Shown: positions 1 to 10,349, counted from the first letter of the stretch. The stretch is 64,000 nucleotides of DNA from Burkholderiales bacterium (GCA_019745565.1 JAIESW010000076.1:1-64000); one strand, 5' to 3'. A program made the numbers and translations. The notes: a model not told the origin generated them from the letters alone.

Positions 1-1391
<1,391 letters not shown>

Positions 1392-1564
1392 GTCCGCCTC
1401 CCCGAACACGCGCATCCCGTCGACGACGCATTTCGCATGCCATTGGGCGGCACGCGAAATGCCACCAGCAGACGGGCACCGCGATCCGCGCGTCGTCGCC
1501 TACGCTTGCCGCAAATTTTTCAATTCGTCGGCAAACTTGGTGGTCCACCCGGCTCGAGGCAGGA

Positions 1565-2935
1565 TCAGCGCATTGCCGCCGGGGTTACCCTCCACACGAC
1601 GTTGCCCACATCGTCGGCAACCAGCAATGCTCCCGTCCGATCGATCGCAACGCCTGCGGGTCGCCCACGTGCGCGGCCGTCGCCGTCGAGGAACTCGGTC
1701 AGCACGTCCTGCGGCAGCCCCACGGGTCGGCCTGCCCGGAACGCGACGAAGACCACCTTGTAGCCGCTCAACGGTCGCCGGTTCCAGGACCCGTGCTCCG
1801 CGATGAATACACCTTCGCGGAAAGGTCCGGACAGGAGAGCACCGGTGTTGAATGCCAGACCGAGCGGTGCGACATGGGCGCCGAGGGCATAGTCCGGGCG
1901 CAAGGCCCGTGCGACCAGATCCGGGCGCTGTGGCTGCACGCGTGCATCGACGTGAGTTCCGAAGTAGCAGCAGGGCCAGCCGTAGAAACCGCCGTCGCGG
2001 ACCGACGTGAGGTAGTCCGGTACCAGATCGCTGCCGAGCTCGTCGCGCTCGTTGACGACGGTCCAGAGGGTGCCGTTGCGGGGATTCCAGGCGAGACCGT
2101 TGGGGTTGCGCAGACCGCTCGCGAACACCCGGCGTGTACCCGTCGCCAGATCCACTTCGAGAATCGCTGCGCGGTCGACTTCGTGTTCCATGCCATGCTC
2201 GCCGATATTGCTGTTGGATCCCACCGTGACGTAGAGCCTGGATCCATCCGGATGGGCAATCAGGTTGCGGGTCCAGTGGTAGTTCGGCGGCGTGGCGGGA
2301 AGAACCGCCACGACGGTTCCGCCGTCATTGATCCGGGTCGCGTCGTGAACATAGGGAAAGCGCACGATGCGGTCGGTGTTGGCCACGTAGAGGTTGTTCC
2401 CCACCAACGCCATCCCGAAGGGCGAGTGCAGGTTCGTGAGCAGCACGGACTTGAGTTCCGCAATCCCGTCGCCGTCCACATCCCGGAGCAGGGTGATGCG
2501 ATCGGCGCTGACGCCGGCGCTGCCCGCTCTTTTCATAAGAAGGCGCATCACCCAACCGCGCAGTCCGCCACCGCCATCGCGCGGGGCGGGAGCGTTCGTT
2601 TCCGCAACCAGAACGTCACCGTTGGGCAACACATGAAGCCAGCGCGGATGATCCAGGCCGGCTGCCATGGCCTGTACGGTCAGGCCGTTGGCGGGTTGCG
2701 GGGAAGAGCCGGCCTTCCAGCGACTCGCCGGAGCCACGTTGACCGTGGGCACCAGGCCGGTATTCGGTGCGGCAATGATCGGTTGCGTGCCGGCGTCCGC
2801 ATCGTGCGCGAGGCGGGCGCGGTCACCGCAAGCGGGCAGGGCGAGCACGCCGATCGCGCATGCCGCGAACAGCGTCCGCGAAATCGAGGGCCGCTCGAAC
2901 TCGACGGAGGGTCGCATCATCTGTTGCGGTCGCAT
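1565..2935 (-). CDS. PQQ-type sugar (sorbosone/glucose) dehydrogenase-like lipoprotein
   Basis: A protein of about 456 residues that resembles the soluble glucose/sorbosone dehydrogenase six-bladed propeller family. Recognisable segments are LDHPRWLHVLPNGDVLVAET near residue 100, GRDVDGDGIAEL-type calcium-loop text, SRLYVTVGSNSNIGEHG, and GLRNPNGLAWNP in the middle. The N-terminus has a hydrophobic stretch ending in ALPAC, a passable lipobox, so export and lipidation are likely. An in-frame TTG at 2944 and ATGs at 2920 and 2917 are alternative starts; none has a strong ribosome site. The true substrate and the need for PQQ cannot be told from sequence alone. Confidence 0.82.
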   Translation of the reverse strand: MRPQQMMRPSVEFERPSISRTLFAACAIGVLALPACGDRARLAHDADAGTQPIIAAPNTGLVPTVNVAPASRWKAGSSPQPANGLTVQAMAAGLDHPRWLHVLPNGDVLVAETNAPAPRDGGGGLRGWVMRLLMKRAGSAGVSADRITLLRDVDGDGIAELKSVLLTNLHSPFGMALVGNNLYVANTDRIVRFPYVHDATRINDGGTVVAVLPATPPNYHWTRNLIAHPDGSRLYVTVGSNSNIGEHGMEHEVDRAAILEVDLATGTRRVFASGLRNPNGLAWNPRNGTLWTVVNERDELGSDLVPDYLTSVRDGGFYGWPCCYFGTHVDARVQPQRPDLVARALRPDYALGAHVAPLGLAFNTGALLSGPFREGVFIAEHGSWNRRPLSGYKVVFVAFRAGRPVGLPQDVLTEFLDGDGRARGRPAGVAIDRTGALLVADDVGNVVWRVTPAAMR

Positions 2936-2944
2936 GACCGACAA

Positions 2945-2971
2945 ACGAAAAGCGGGACCGCAGTCCCGCCT
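2945..2971 (-). terminator. Rho-independent terminator after the small secreted protein gene
   Basis: GCGGGAC-CGCA-GTCCCGC forms a 7-bp stem (2952-2969). On the minus strand it is followed by TTTTCGTTTG. It lies just after the stop of the 80-residue gene and before the sorbosone-dehydrogenase-like gene, so it probably separates their transcription. Confidence 0.7.
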
Positions 2972-2989
2972 TCGTCCCGCGAGCCGTTC

Positions 2990-3232
2990 TTACATCTGAT
3001 TGAACTTCTTGCGCGCCGCGTCGATGCACTTCTGCCTGTCGGTCGCGCTGTCGCACTTCCTCAGCTCGGCCTGATAGTCCTTGTCGCGCTGCGAGTCGCC
3101 GGCCGGGTTCTGCTGGCCCGCGGCGGGCGGCTGCTGGGACTGCGTCCCCTGGTTCTGGTCGCTCTGGGCATATGCGCCGCCGCAAAGGGCGAGACCGAGC
3201 GCCGAAGCGCTGATGATCGTGATGAGTTTCAT
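2990..3232 (-). CDS. Small secreted protein, unknown function
   Basis: An 80-residue protein with a clear Sec signal peptide (MKLITIISASALGLALC, cleavage likely after AYA near residue 22). A Gln/Asn-rich linker of about 25 residues follows, then a charged C-terminus with two cysteines (RKCDSATDRQKCIDAARKKF) that could form a disulfide. The ATG is preceded by AGAAGGAGACAGG, a very strong ribosome site, so the gene is probably well expressed. The same C-x9-C text resembles small PsiF-like periplasmic proteins, but I do not claim membership. A terminator follows. Confidence 0.72.
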   Translation of the reverse strand: MKLITIISASALGLALCGGAYAQSDQNQGTQSQQPPAAGQQNPAGDSQRDKDYQAELRKCDSATDRQKCIDAARKKFNQM

Positions 3233-3440
3233 ACCTGTCTCCTTCTGATGTCACTGGTCATCGGGCACGACCATGAGATCGATCATGCGCGACACGTGGG
3301 GCCCGCCCATGCAAGTGTCGTGAATGGGCCACGATTCCCACGGGGCACTTCGCGTGCCCAAGCGGTTCGCCGATGCGGCGGACGAATTGCAGGCAGGCCC
3401 GCTGTGCAGCCCCGCCTGGTTGTGCAAGATCGTCCGGCGG

Positions 3441-4823
3441 CTACCGTCCCGCCACGCTGAGATCGCCCGGTGCTTCCGCTGCCGGTGAGTTCGAACCTGA
3501 TGCAGCGGTGCGTTCGGGAGCGGGCGCTTTCGGATGGGCGAGCAGCCGCAAGGCCTCGAGCAATTGGCGATCACGAATGGCTTGCTCGCCGGGCTCCGTG
3601 TTCAACGTGAACGGAGCGTCGGCGTCGACCCGCACGTCGGGCTCGATGCCGTTGCCCTGAATCAGCCGACCCGACGGCGTACGGTACCGACCCACGGTCA
3701 GTCTGAGCGCCGACCCGTCGCCCAAGGGCACGACCGACTGGACGGTCCCTTTCCCGAAGGACCGCGTACCCACCAGCCTGGCCCGCTTGTGGTCCTGAAG
3801 ACAACCGGCGACGATCTCCGCCGCCGATGCCGACGTGCCGTCGATCAGGACCACGATCGGGACCGACTCGATGAACGGCCCGAGCGGGTTCTCGTTGTTC
3901 TCCTGCGAAGGCCGGATGTCGGCGGGAGTGATGTAGGTTCGATCGTCTTCCGGTATCGACGGCCCGTCGAGCGTGACCACCAGCGTTCGCTCGGGCAGGA
4001 AGGCAGAGCAGATCTCGACGGCTGCGCGCACGGAACCGCCCGGGTTGTCCCGGAGGTCGATCACCAGACCGCCGACCTTTTCGGTGCTCTGGTGATACAG
4101 GCGTTCGAGTGACCGGCGAACCAGATCGGGCGTGGTGCGGCGGAAGCGTTCGACGCGCAGATAGCCGATGTCGTCCGGCAGCCGCTGGGCGTGCACGGTG
4201 AGTTGCGGAATCGGCGAACGGGTGAGCGTCATGCTGCGCGGCTGCTTGTCGCCGGGACTCACCACGGTGAGACGGATCGGGCTGCCGGCTTCGCCCCGGG
4301 CGAGGTGCAGCGCCTGTTCGAGCGTCAGGCCGGCGAGACTCACCCCGTCCAGTGTCGTGATGCGGTCACCGGCTCTCAAGCCGGCGCCGTACGCCGGGGT
4401 TTCTTCGAGGCTGCTCACGATCGTGAGAGCGTCCTGGGCCAGTTCGACCTCGACCCCGAGACCCACGTACGTGCCGCGCACTTCCTCCTGCAGCAGGCGG
4501 TATGCGTTGCGATCCAGCAGGACAGCGTACGGGTCGAGGTCCGACACCATCGACTGGATGGCGCGCGCGACCATCGCGTCGTCGTCGACGGGTTCGGGGT
4601 GGCGACTGATGATCGCGTCGAAGGCGCGCAACAGCTTCTCGCGAGCCTCCAATGCGGGATCCGTGGCGTATCCGGGGCGGGCGGCGAACGCCCCGAGGAC
4701 GAAGCAACCGGCGAGAACGACGGCTGGCAGCGTGACGGGCCGGAACCCGGCCCCCCGAGGACGCTGGGGCAACGACACTTTCCTCCTGGTCGGATGCGGC
4801 GATCCGGAATCTATCGTTTTCAT
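3441..4823 (-). CDS. C-terminal processing peptidase (S41 family, PDZ-containing)
   Basis: About 460 residues if started at the ATG at 4823; the frame is open upstream to 4961 but without a convincing start. An N-terminal hydrophobic segment (VTLPAVVLAGCFVLGAFAA) gives export to the periplasm. A PDZ domain follows (AYGAGLRAGDRITTLDG), then the S41 core with VIDLRDNPGG, the nucleophile motif DGTSASAAEI and the general-base lysine in RSFGKGTVQS. These are the Ser-Lys dyad elements of CtpA/Prc proteases, which trim protein C-termini. It is divergent from the ferritin-like gene, with about 140 bp between them. Confidence 0.92.
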   Translation of the reverse strand: MKTIDSGSPHPTRRKVSLPQRPRGAGFRPVTLPAVVLAGCFVLGAFAARPGYATDPALEAREKLLRAFDAIISRHPEPVDDDAMVARAIQSMVSDLDPYAVLLDRNAYRLLQEEVRGTYVGLGVEVELAQDALTIVSSLEETPAYGAGLRAGDRITTLDGVSLAGLTLEQALHLARGEAGSPIRLTVVSPGDKQPRSMTLTRSPIPQLTVHAQRLPDDIGYLRVERFRRTTPDLVRRSLERLYHQSTEKVGGLVIDLRDNPGGSVRAAVEICSAFLPERTLVVTLDGPSIPEDDRTYITPADIRPSQENNENPLGPFIESVPIVVLIDGTSASAAEIVAGCLQDHKRARLVGTRSFGKGTVQSVVPLGDGSALRLTVGRYRTPSGRLIQGNGIEPDVRVDADAPFTLNTEPGEQAIRDRQLLEALRLLAHPKAPAPERTAASGSNSPAAEAPGDLSVAGR

Positions 4824-4907
4824 ACATACAACGGGAGTCATGGTGACACAAGGTCGGCATCGGCATTTCTTGCGGCAACCGCAAGGAAGATCCGCCGTGC
4901 CCGGTGC

Positions 4908-4923
4908 GGGAACATCGATTGCC
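4908..4923 (+). promoter_or_regulatory. Candidate sigma-54 promoter for the ferritin-like gene (weak)
   Basis: GGGAACATCGATTGCC has GG and GC in the required 12-base phase and a perfect TTGC -12 element, but only 8 of the 12 fixed positions of TGGCACG-N4-TTGCW match. It ends 39 bp before the ATG at 4963. I include it because stronger copies precede other stress genes in this region. Confidence 0.35.
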
Positions 4924-4962
4924 GGAGAGGCGATCCGAACCGAACCTTTTCTGGAGACCACG

Positions 4963-5511
4963 ATGACTGCTCGAGATTCCGGATTCCTGAGCGATGTCGA
5001 GGCCTTGCGTGTGCGGGCCCGACATCACATCGAACGCGGCGCGGTGACCGGCGGCTATCGAGGCAAGGTCGACGTCGTGATCAAGCTGCTCAACGAGGCG
5101 CTCGCCACCGAGATGATCTGTGTGTTGCGGTACAAGCGGCACTACTTCATGGCCAAGGGGATCCATGCGGAACCCGTGGCGGCGGAGTTTCTCGAGCACG
5201 CCAACGAGGAACAGCAGCACGCCGATCTCATCGCCGAGCGCATCGTTCAACTCGGCGGCGAACCGGACCTGTCGCCCGAAGGCCTCGCCGCCCGCAGCCA
5301 CTCGCAATACGTGCCGGTCAATGCGCTGGTGGACATGATTCGCGAGAACCTGGTCGCGGAGCGCATCGCGATCGAGAGCTATCTCGAGATGATCGGCTAT
5401 CTCGAAGGCCGCGATCCGACCACGCGCAGGATGCTGGAGTCGATCCTCGCCAGCGAGGAAGAACACGCCGACGATCTGAGTTCACTGCTGGAAGGGTTGG
5501 TCCCGAAGTGA
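4963..5511 (+). CDS. Ferritin-like diiron protein (bacterioferritin/Dps-like)
   Basis: A 182-residue helical protein of the ferritin-like superfamily. The first iron-ligand helix shows ALATEMICVLRYKRHYF and then HANEEQQHADLIAERI. The second pair shows ENLVAERIAIESYLEMI and ESILASEEEHADDL. These Glu and ExxH residues are spaced as in a diiron site. Iron storage or oxidative-stress protection is inferred. The longer open frame upstream is not used, because the ATG at 4963 follows CTGGAGACC and the family begins there. Confidence 0.87.
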   Translation: MTARDSGFLSDVEALRVRARHHIERGAVTGGYRGKVDVVIKLLNEALATEMICVLRYKRHYFMAKGIHAEPVAAEFLEHANEEQQHADLIAERIVQLGGEPDLSPEGLAARSHSQYVPVNALVDMIRENLVAERIAIESYLEMIGYLEGRDPTTRRMLESILASEEEHADDLSSLLEGLVPK

Positions 5512-5558
5512 CGGTGGGTGCAGACCGTCGCCGCGGACGGTCCGACTTCCCGGAAGAC

Positions 5559-5735
5559 ATGGCGCGGCCGATCCGGGAACCCGATCCGGTGCCGCCGCCC
5601 ATCGACGATCCCGAGCCGGTGCCGGAACCCGACCCGCAGCCGGATTCCCCGGTACCGGTGCCACCGGTTCCCGTTCCGCCCCTCGGTCCACGAGGTGCGG
5701 CATCCCGATTGCTAGGCTCCCGTCGCCCACTGTGA
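5559..5735 (+). CDS. Short proline-rich acidic protein
   Basis: A 58-residue frame starting MARPIREPDPVPPPIDDP and dominated by Pro-Glu-Pro-Asp repeats, ending in a short basic tail. Similar tiny PEPD-rich proteins occur beside stress genes in other proteobacteria, from memory. It has no signal peptide, membrane helix or catalytic motif and is probably disordered. It sits 47 bp after the ferritin-like gene and may share its transcript. The ribosome site (GGAAG) is modest, and the composition could be chance in GC-rich DNA. Confidence 0.5.
   Translation: MARPIREPDPVPPPIDDPEPVPEPDPQPDSPVPVPPVPVPPLGPRGAASRLLGSRRPL
5698..5713 (+). promoter_or_regulatory. Candidate sigma-54 promoter for the lipoprotein-kinase pair
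   Basis: CGGCATCCCGATTGCT matches 9 of 12 fixed positions of TGGCACG-N4-TTGCW, including a complete -12 element TTGCT. It lies 74 bp before the ATG of the lipoprotein at 5788 and overlaps the end of the proline-rich ORF. Confidence 0.4.
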
Positions 5736-5787
5736 ACGTCGCACAGGGGAGTCCGGCGGGCCCAACCCTCATCCAAGGAGATCCATC

Positions 5788-6213
5788 GTGAACCTGTTCA
5801 AACCGCTGCTGCTGCTGGCGGCCGCAATCGCCCTCGCCGGGTGCACTTCGTCCGCGGCCAGGCACGAATACAAGGCCGAGGTCGCCAAGGCCGAGCGCGA
5901 CTACGACGCAGCCAAGAGGAAGTGCGACAAGGAACTGTCCGGCAATGCCGAGGAAGTGTGCGAGAAGGAGGCCAAGGCCGAGCGCGAGCGCGCGAAGGCG
6001 GCAGCCGAAGCCAACCGCAAGCAGACGCCCAAGTCGCGCTACGAGAAGCGGCTGACGGAAGCGGAAGCCGACTACAAGGTCGCGAAACAACGTTGCGAGG
6101 ATCTGGCCGGCGACAACAAGGATGCGTGCCAGGAAGAGGCCAAGGCCGCGTATGCACGCGAGAAGGACGCGGCGGTGGCGGACTACAAGTCCGAGCGTAC
6201 CAGTACGAACTGA
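5788..6213 (+). CDS. Coiled-coil lipoprotein, unknown function
   Basis: A 141-residue lipoprotein: signal sequence MNLFKPLLLLAAAIALAGC with lipobox LAGC, so the mature protein starts at Cys19. The rest is an Ala/Lys/Glu-rich helix with two related blocks (roughly YDAAKRKCDKELSGNAEEVC and YKVAKQRCEDLAGDNKDAC), an internal duplication with a conserved Cys pair in each. The strong ribosome site AAGGAG precedes the start. The sensor kinase begins 32 bp later, which suggests an operon in which the lipoprotein could be a sensing or envelope partner (inference). Confidence 0.8.
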   Translation: MNLFKPLLLLAAAIALAGCTSSAARHEYKAEVAKAERDYDAAKRKCDKELSGNAEEVCEKEAKAERERAKAAAEANRKQTPKSRYEKRLTEAEADYKVAKQRCEDLAGDNKDACQEEAKAAYAREKDAAVADYKSERTSTN

Positions 6214-6245
6214 CGCAACCGGCATCCCGGGAGGAAGGGCGCGAC

Positions 6246-7790
6246 ATGGAGAATTGGCCGATCGAGCTGATGGAGCGCAGACTGCTTCTGCTGGCGCCGA
6301 ACGGACGGGACGTCCGCTACATCGAGACGATCCTCGACAAGGATTCGGTGCTCACCTTCATCTGCCGCGACATGGAGCATCTCGTGGCCGAGATGGAGTT
6401 CGGTGCCGGTGCCGTGATCGTCACCGAGGAGGCCATCGCGGGCGAACGGGGCGAGCGGCTGTGCAAGCTCGTCGCCGAGCAACCCGCGTGGTCCGACCTG
6501 CCCATCGTGCTGCTGGCGCGTCGGCGCGTCGATTCCGAGATCGTGGCCAACGCGGTCGGTACGCTCGGCAACGTGGTGGTGCTCGAACGGCCGGTCCGGG
6601 CGACGGTCCTCGCGAGTGCCGTGCTGAGCTCCCTGCGGGCCCGTGAGTGCCAGTACCGGGTGCGGGCGCACCAGCTGCAGCGGGACGGGGCGGACGAATA
6701 CAAGGAGCGGTTCCTCGCGACCCTCGGCCATGAACTGCGCAACCCTCTGGCCCCCATCCGCAGCGCCGTCGAGCTGCTGCGCATGGCGCCCAGCGGTGAG
6801 GGTGCAGTGCCCGTGGTCGAACTGATGGAACGTCAGATCAGTCGCCTGGCGCGGGTCGTGGACGACCTGCTCGAGGTGTCGCGCATCGCGCGTGGTGTCG
6901 TGCAGCTGCGCAAGGAGCCGGTCGATCTGGCGAGCATTCTCGAGGCTGCGGTGGAAGCGAGCCGGCCCCTCATCGATGCGGGGCGTCACCGGCTCGAGTT
7001 CGACTGCCCCGACGGGACGCTGCTGGTCCACGGCGACGCGTCGCGGCTCACGCAGACGTTCTCCAATCTGCTCGACAACGCGGCGCGCTACACCGATCCC
7101 GGTGGTCGCATCTCCATGGTGGCACGGCGCGAGGGCGACGAGGCTGTGGTCGTCTGCGCCGACAACGGCATCGGCATTCCGTCCCGGGCCCTCCACCGCA
7201 TCTTCGACATGTTCGCGCAGGCGGATGAATGCCGTGAACCCGCATCGACCGGCCTGGGGATCGGGCTGACACTCGCCCGGAACCTGACCGAAGCGCACGG
7301 CGGCAGCGTGAGTGCGACGAGCGACGGTCCGGGATGCGGGAGCCAGTTCACCGTGCGTCTGCCGCTCCAGCGCCAGTCAAGCTCGGCCGGAGAAGGGACT
7401 GTACCGATGCCCCGGATCAAGCATCAGCGCGTGCTCGTGGTGGACGACAACACCGATACGGCCGACTCCATGGGAGCGCTGCTCAACATGGCGGGCGCGG
7501 AAGTGCATGTCGCCTACGACGGGAAATCCGCTCTTGCCATGGCCGACGCCGTTCGACCGGATGTCGTCATCACGGATCTCGGCATGCCGGTCATGGACGG
7601 ATACGAGCTTGCGCGCCGCCTGCGCGCGCGTCCCGATCTGCAGGGCACCGTCCTGGTCGCCGTGACCGGCTGGAGCCAGCAGACGGACCGTCAACTGGCC
7701 TTCGAGTCGGGATTCGATCATCACCTGGTGAAGCCGGTCGAACTGAAGACGGTATGTTCGGTCCTGTCCGCGACGGCTCCGGCGCACTAG
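6246..7790 (+). CDS. Hybrid histidine kinase with C-terminal receiver
   Basis: A 514-residue cytosolic protein. Residues 1-130 form a degenerate receiver-like module (RLLLLAPNGRDVRYIETIL). The HisKA phosphoacceptor helix is FLATLGHELRNPLAPIRSAV near residue 158, and the ATPase domain carries the N box (NLLDNAARYTDPGG) and G boxes (DNGIGIPS, GLGIGLTL). The last 120 residues are a receiver (VLVVDDNTDTADS, phospho-Asp in VITDLGMPVMDG, Lys in HLVKPVE). The start is set by the GGGAGGAAGG ribosome site before the ATG. No membrane segments are present, so the signal may come from inside the cell or through the preceding lipoprotein. Confidence 0.92.
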   Translation: MENWPIELMERRLLLLAPNGRDVRYIETILDKDSVLTFICRDMEHLVAEMEFGAGAVIVTEEAIAGERGERLCKLVAEQPAWSDLPIVLLARRRVDSEIVANAVGTLGNVVVLERPVRATVLASAVLSSLRARECQYRVRAHQLQRDGADEYKERFLATLGHELRNPLAPIRSAVELLRMAPSGEGAVPVVELMERQISRLARVVDDLLEVSRIARGVVQLRKEPVDLASILEAAVEASRPLIDAGRHRLEFDCPDGTLLVHGDASRLTQTFSNLLDNAARYTDPGGRISMVARREGDEAVVVCADNGIGIPSRALHRIFDMFAQADECREPASTGLGIGLTLARNLTEAHGGSVSATSDGPGCGSQFTVRLPLQRQSSSAGEGTVPMPRIKHQRVLVVDDNTDTADSMGALLNMAGAEVHVAYDGKSALAMADAVRPDVVITDLGMPVMDGYELARRLRARPDLQGTVLVAVTGWSQQTDRQLAFESGFDHHLVKPVELKTVCSVLSATAPAH

Positions 7791-7807
7791 CGGCGCTGCA
7801 AGAGCGA

Positions 7808-8338
7808 TCAGAGCAGGGCGGCTGCCCAACTCTGATGCTTCGCTTCCAGTGGGATCGCGGAACAGTTCGCGCTGGTGGACGGCCGATACAGGAGTTCGAC
7901 CGAAGCAAGCTCGCGTGACAGGTCCGGCAGGACGAGTTGCCGGAACAGCACCTCGGCCTGCGCACCGTTGAAGCAGATGCGTCCGACGGTCCGGTGCCGC
8001 GTCAGGAAGCTGCCGATGTCGTTGACGACCATCGAGGCCGGCTCCAGATCGCTGTCGCGCTCGCTCTTGCGAACGCAGGACTTGAGCACGTCCCATAGCC
8101 CGATGCGCGCCTGGACGAGGGCGGCGATGCGCTCCGCGTACGAGGCTTCGGCATCGAAGCCGAGCGCCCTTGCCATGATCGGCCAGAAGGCGTCACCCGC
8201 CTGGGCGTAGTACTGCCGGGCCTGGACCGATGCAGGGGTCGGGATGGTTCCGAGGATCAGCACGCGTGTGTCGCCGCCTTCGATCGGCGGAAATCCGTGC
8301 ACGCGGCCTGCGTCGAAGCGGGTCGAACTCGTGCTCAT
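7808..8338 (-). CDS. DNA-deoxyinosine glycosylase (uracil-DNA glycosylase superfamily)
   Basis: 176 residues from the ATG at 8338. It shows the layout of the hypoxanthine/mismatch-type UDG family: GFPPIEGGDTRVLILGTIPT (motif around the catalytic loop), QYYAQAGDAFWPIMARALG, then GLWDVLKSCVRKSERDSDL, NDIGSFL and a C-terminal PSTSANC loop. These enzymes excise deaminated adenine (hypoxanthine) from DNA. A TTG at 8374 is a less likely start. It converges with the hybrid kinase, 17 bp apart. Confidence 0.85.
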   Translation of the reverse strand: MSTSSTRFDAGRVHGFPPIEGGDTRVLILGTIPTPASVQARQYYAQAGDAFWPIMARALGFDAEASYAERIAALVQARIGLWDVLKSCVRKSERDSDLEPASMVVNDIGSFLTRHRTVGRICFNGAQAEVLFRQLVLPDLSRELASVELLYRPSTSANCSAIPLEAKHQSWAAALL

Positions 8339-8519
8339 CGATCTGTAGAGCGGATACTGACCCTGGTCTATCAATTCAAGAAGGCTCCCTGTGGCGGCAG
8401 TGTGATGCGGCGGGGCCGGGACCGGTCGTCCGGAACCCGGCGAAATGCGACGGCGCAGCCAAGTAGCGTTCGGAGCAATCCGCGTTCCCTTGTCGAACCC
8501 GGAGGGCGCCGGCGCGGCC

Positions 8520-9896
8520 TCAGCCCGAATCGCCCGAATATTCCTTCAAGCGGTTGTACAGGGTCTTGAGACTGACCTGCAGCACGGCCGCCGTGCGTTC
8601 CTTGTGATTGTTGAAGTGTTTCAGCGTCGCCAGGGTCAGCTGTCGTTCGGCCTCTGCCATCGACGTGCCGATAGGCACGACGATCGCCGGAACATCCTCG
8701 GCAGCGTTCGCCGGCTTCGCGTAGATGGGGGCAGAGCCGCTCGAATCGAATTGCAGCCACTTGTCGTCCACCACCTCGCCGCTTTCCATGACGTAGGCGC
8801 GCTGGACCACGTTGCGCAGTTCGCGCACATTGCCCGGCCAGGAATAACGAGACATCGACGCCAATGCTTCCGGCGTGAACCGCTTTTGTTGCTGCTCCCG
8901 TTCACCGATCTCGGTCAGGAAGTGTCGCGCCAGCATCGCGATATCGTCGGCGCGGGTCCTGAGCGGCGGCATGCCGATGGGGAAGACATCGAGCCGGTAC
9001 ATCAGGTCGGAGCGCAACTTGCCTTCCGCCACGGCATCGGCGGGCCGGCGGTTGGTCGCGGCGATGATGCGTACGTCCGTCGGCTGTTCCTGGGTCGAGC
9101 CGACGCGCATGAACATGCCGGTCTCCAGCACCCGCAGCAGTTTCACCTGGAGGTCGAGCGGCATCTCCGTCACTTCGTCGAGAAAGAGGGTGCCGCCGTT
9201 CGCGCGCTCGAACAATCCCTGGTGCTGTCGGTCGGCACCCGTGAAGCTGCCTTTCTCGTGTCCGAAAATCTCACTTTCGATGAGGTTCGGTGAGATGGCG
9301 CCGCAGTTGACCGCCAGGAAGGCCTGCTTGCGGCGACGGCTCAGGTCGTGGATGGTGCGGGCGACCAGTTCCTTGCCGGTGCCGCTCTCGCCGGTGATCA
9401 GGACGGTCACGGACGTACCCGATACGCGCGTTATCTGCTCGTACACACGCTGCATCGGCTCGGAGCGGCCCCACAGCAAACCGAAGTGCCCGTTGCGCTC
9501 CCATTGCGCCGACAGGTTGTTGATCTCGGCTTTCAGGACCGACGGCGGCGTGACCCGCGACAGGATGCCCTGCAGCTGTTTCACCCCGATCGGTTTCACC
9601 ACGTAGTCGCTCGCGCCCAGGCGCAAGGCCTCGATCGAGGTCTCGAGCGATGCATGGCCGGTGATCAGCACCACTTCGCTGTCGCGCAGCCCGTCGTCGG
9701 TCTTGAGCAGCTCCATGCCTTCGCCATCGGGCAGGTAGAGATCGAGCAGCAGCACGTCCGGCTTCTGCAGAGCGATCTGGCGCCGGGCATCACGCAGCGA
9801 GTGGGCGGTGGCCGCCGTGAAACCTTCCGCGGCGATGAGGCTCGCCATCATGTTGGCGGTGTCGACCTCGTCGTCAACCACGAGAACGTGCGTCAT
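8520..9896 (-). CDS. NtrC-family sigma-54-dependent response regulator
   Basis: 458 residues from the ATG at 9896, which follows AGGAAGGTGG. The receiver domain covers 1-120 (VLVVDDEVDTANMM, phospho-Asp in VLLLDLYLPDGEG, Lys in VVKPIG). The AAA+ domain has Walker A GESGTGKE, the sigma-54 contact loop as GSFTGA (the usual GAFTGA with Ala to Ser), Walker B GTLFLDEVTEM and the arginine-finger region LMYRLDVF. The Fis-type helix-turn-helix at the end reads AAVLQVSLKTLYNRLKEY. It activates sigma-54 promoters. Several candidate promoters of that type lie nearby, one directly upstream of the divergent GlsB-like gene. Confidence 0.95.
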   Translation of the reverse strand: MTHVLVVDDEVDTANMMASLIAAEGFTAATAHSLRDARRQIALQKPDVLLLDLYLPDGEGMELLKTDDGLRDSEVVLITGHASLETSIEALRLGASDYVVKPIGVKQLQGILSRVTPPSVLKAEINNLSAQWERNGHFGLLWGRSEPMQRVYEQITRVSGTSVTVLITGESGTGKELVARTIHDLSRRRKQAFLAVNCGAISPNLIESEIFGHEKGSFTGADRQHQGLFERANGGTLFLDEVTEMPLDLQVKLLRVLETGMFMRVGSTQEQPTDVRIIAATNRRPADAVAEGKLRSDLMYRLDVFPIGMPPLRTRADDIAMLARHFLTEIGEREQQQKRFTPEALASMSRYSWPGNVRELRNVVQRAYVMESGEVVDDKWLQFDSSGSAPIYAKPANAAEDVPAIVVPIGTSMAEAERQLTLATLKHFNNHKERTAAVLQVSLKTLYNRLKEYSGDSG

Positions 9897-10009
9897 GCCA
9901 CCTTCCTGCTGCGTGTCCCGCACGAACGCAGCCGTGCGCGGTTCGCCGGCACGGCGCAACGTGGATCGGTCGCCGGGCAGCGGGGATTCTGCCACGAACG
10001 GGAGCGTCC

Positions 10010-10025
10010 GGGCACCTCGTTTGCC
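10010..10025 (+). promoter_or_regulatory. Candidate sigma-54 promoter for the GlsB-DUF883-YqjE group
   Basis: GGGCACCTCGTTTGCC carries GGCAC and TTGC in exact -24/-12 phase (9 of 12 fixed positions). It ends 52 bp upstream of the ATG at 10077, in the gap between the divergent NtrC-type activator gene and the GlsB-like gene. Confidence 0.55.
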
Positions 10026-10076
10026 ACGGCAAGGTTGCGGAATTCCGCGATTCTTTCGAGAAAGGGATAGTGCGAC

Positions 10077-10349
10077 ATGATGAATCTGATCGTCTGGCTC
10101 GTGGTGGGCGGCATCATCGGGTGGTTGGCAAGCATCGTCATGAAGACCGACGGTCAGCAGGGAATCCTGCTCAACGTGGTCGTGGGGGTGGTCGGGGCCG
10201 CGATCGCCGGCTGGCTCCTGTCGCCCATCATGGGTGTCCCCACCATCAACCAGAATGCGTTCAGCATCGGCGCGATGCTCATGTCATTGATCGGCGCGAT
10301 CGTCCTGCTCGCTATCGTGAACACGCTTCGACGAGGAAAGCCACGCTGA
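10077..10349 (+). CDS. GlsB/YeaQ/YmgE-family stress membrane protein
   Basis: 90 residues with three hydrophobic segments separated by Gly motifs (LVVGGIIGWLASIVM, VVGVVGAAIAGWLL, MLMSLIGAIVLLAIV) and a basic tail LRRGKPR. This is the transglycosylase-associated/GlsB family of small inner-membrane proteins seen in general stress responses; the molecular role is unknown. The ATG at 10080 is an alternative start. The preceding spacer carries a candidate sigma-54 promoter. Confidence 0.85.
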   Translation: MMNLIVWLVVGGIIGWLASIVMKTDGQQGILLNVVVGVVGAAIAGWLLSPIMGVPTINQNAFSIGAMLMSLIGAIVLLAIVNTLRRGKPR

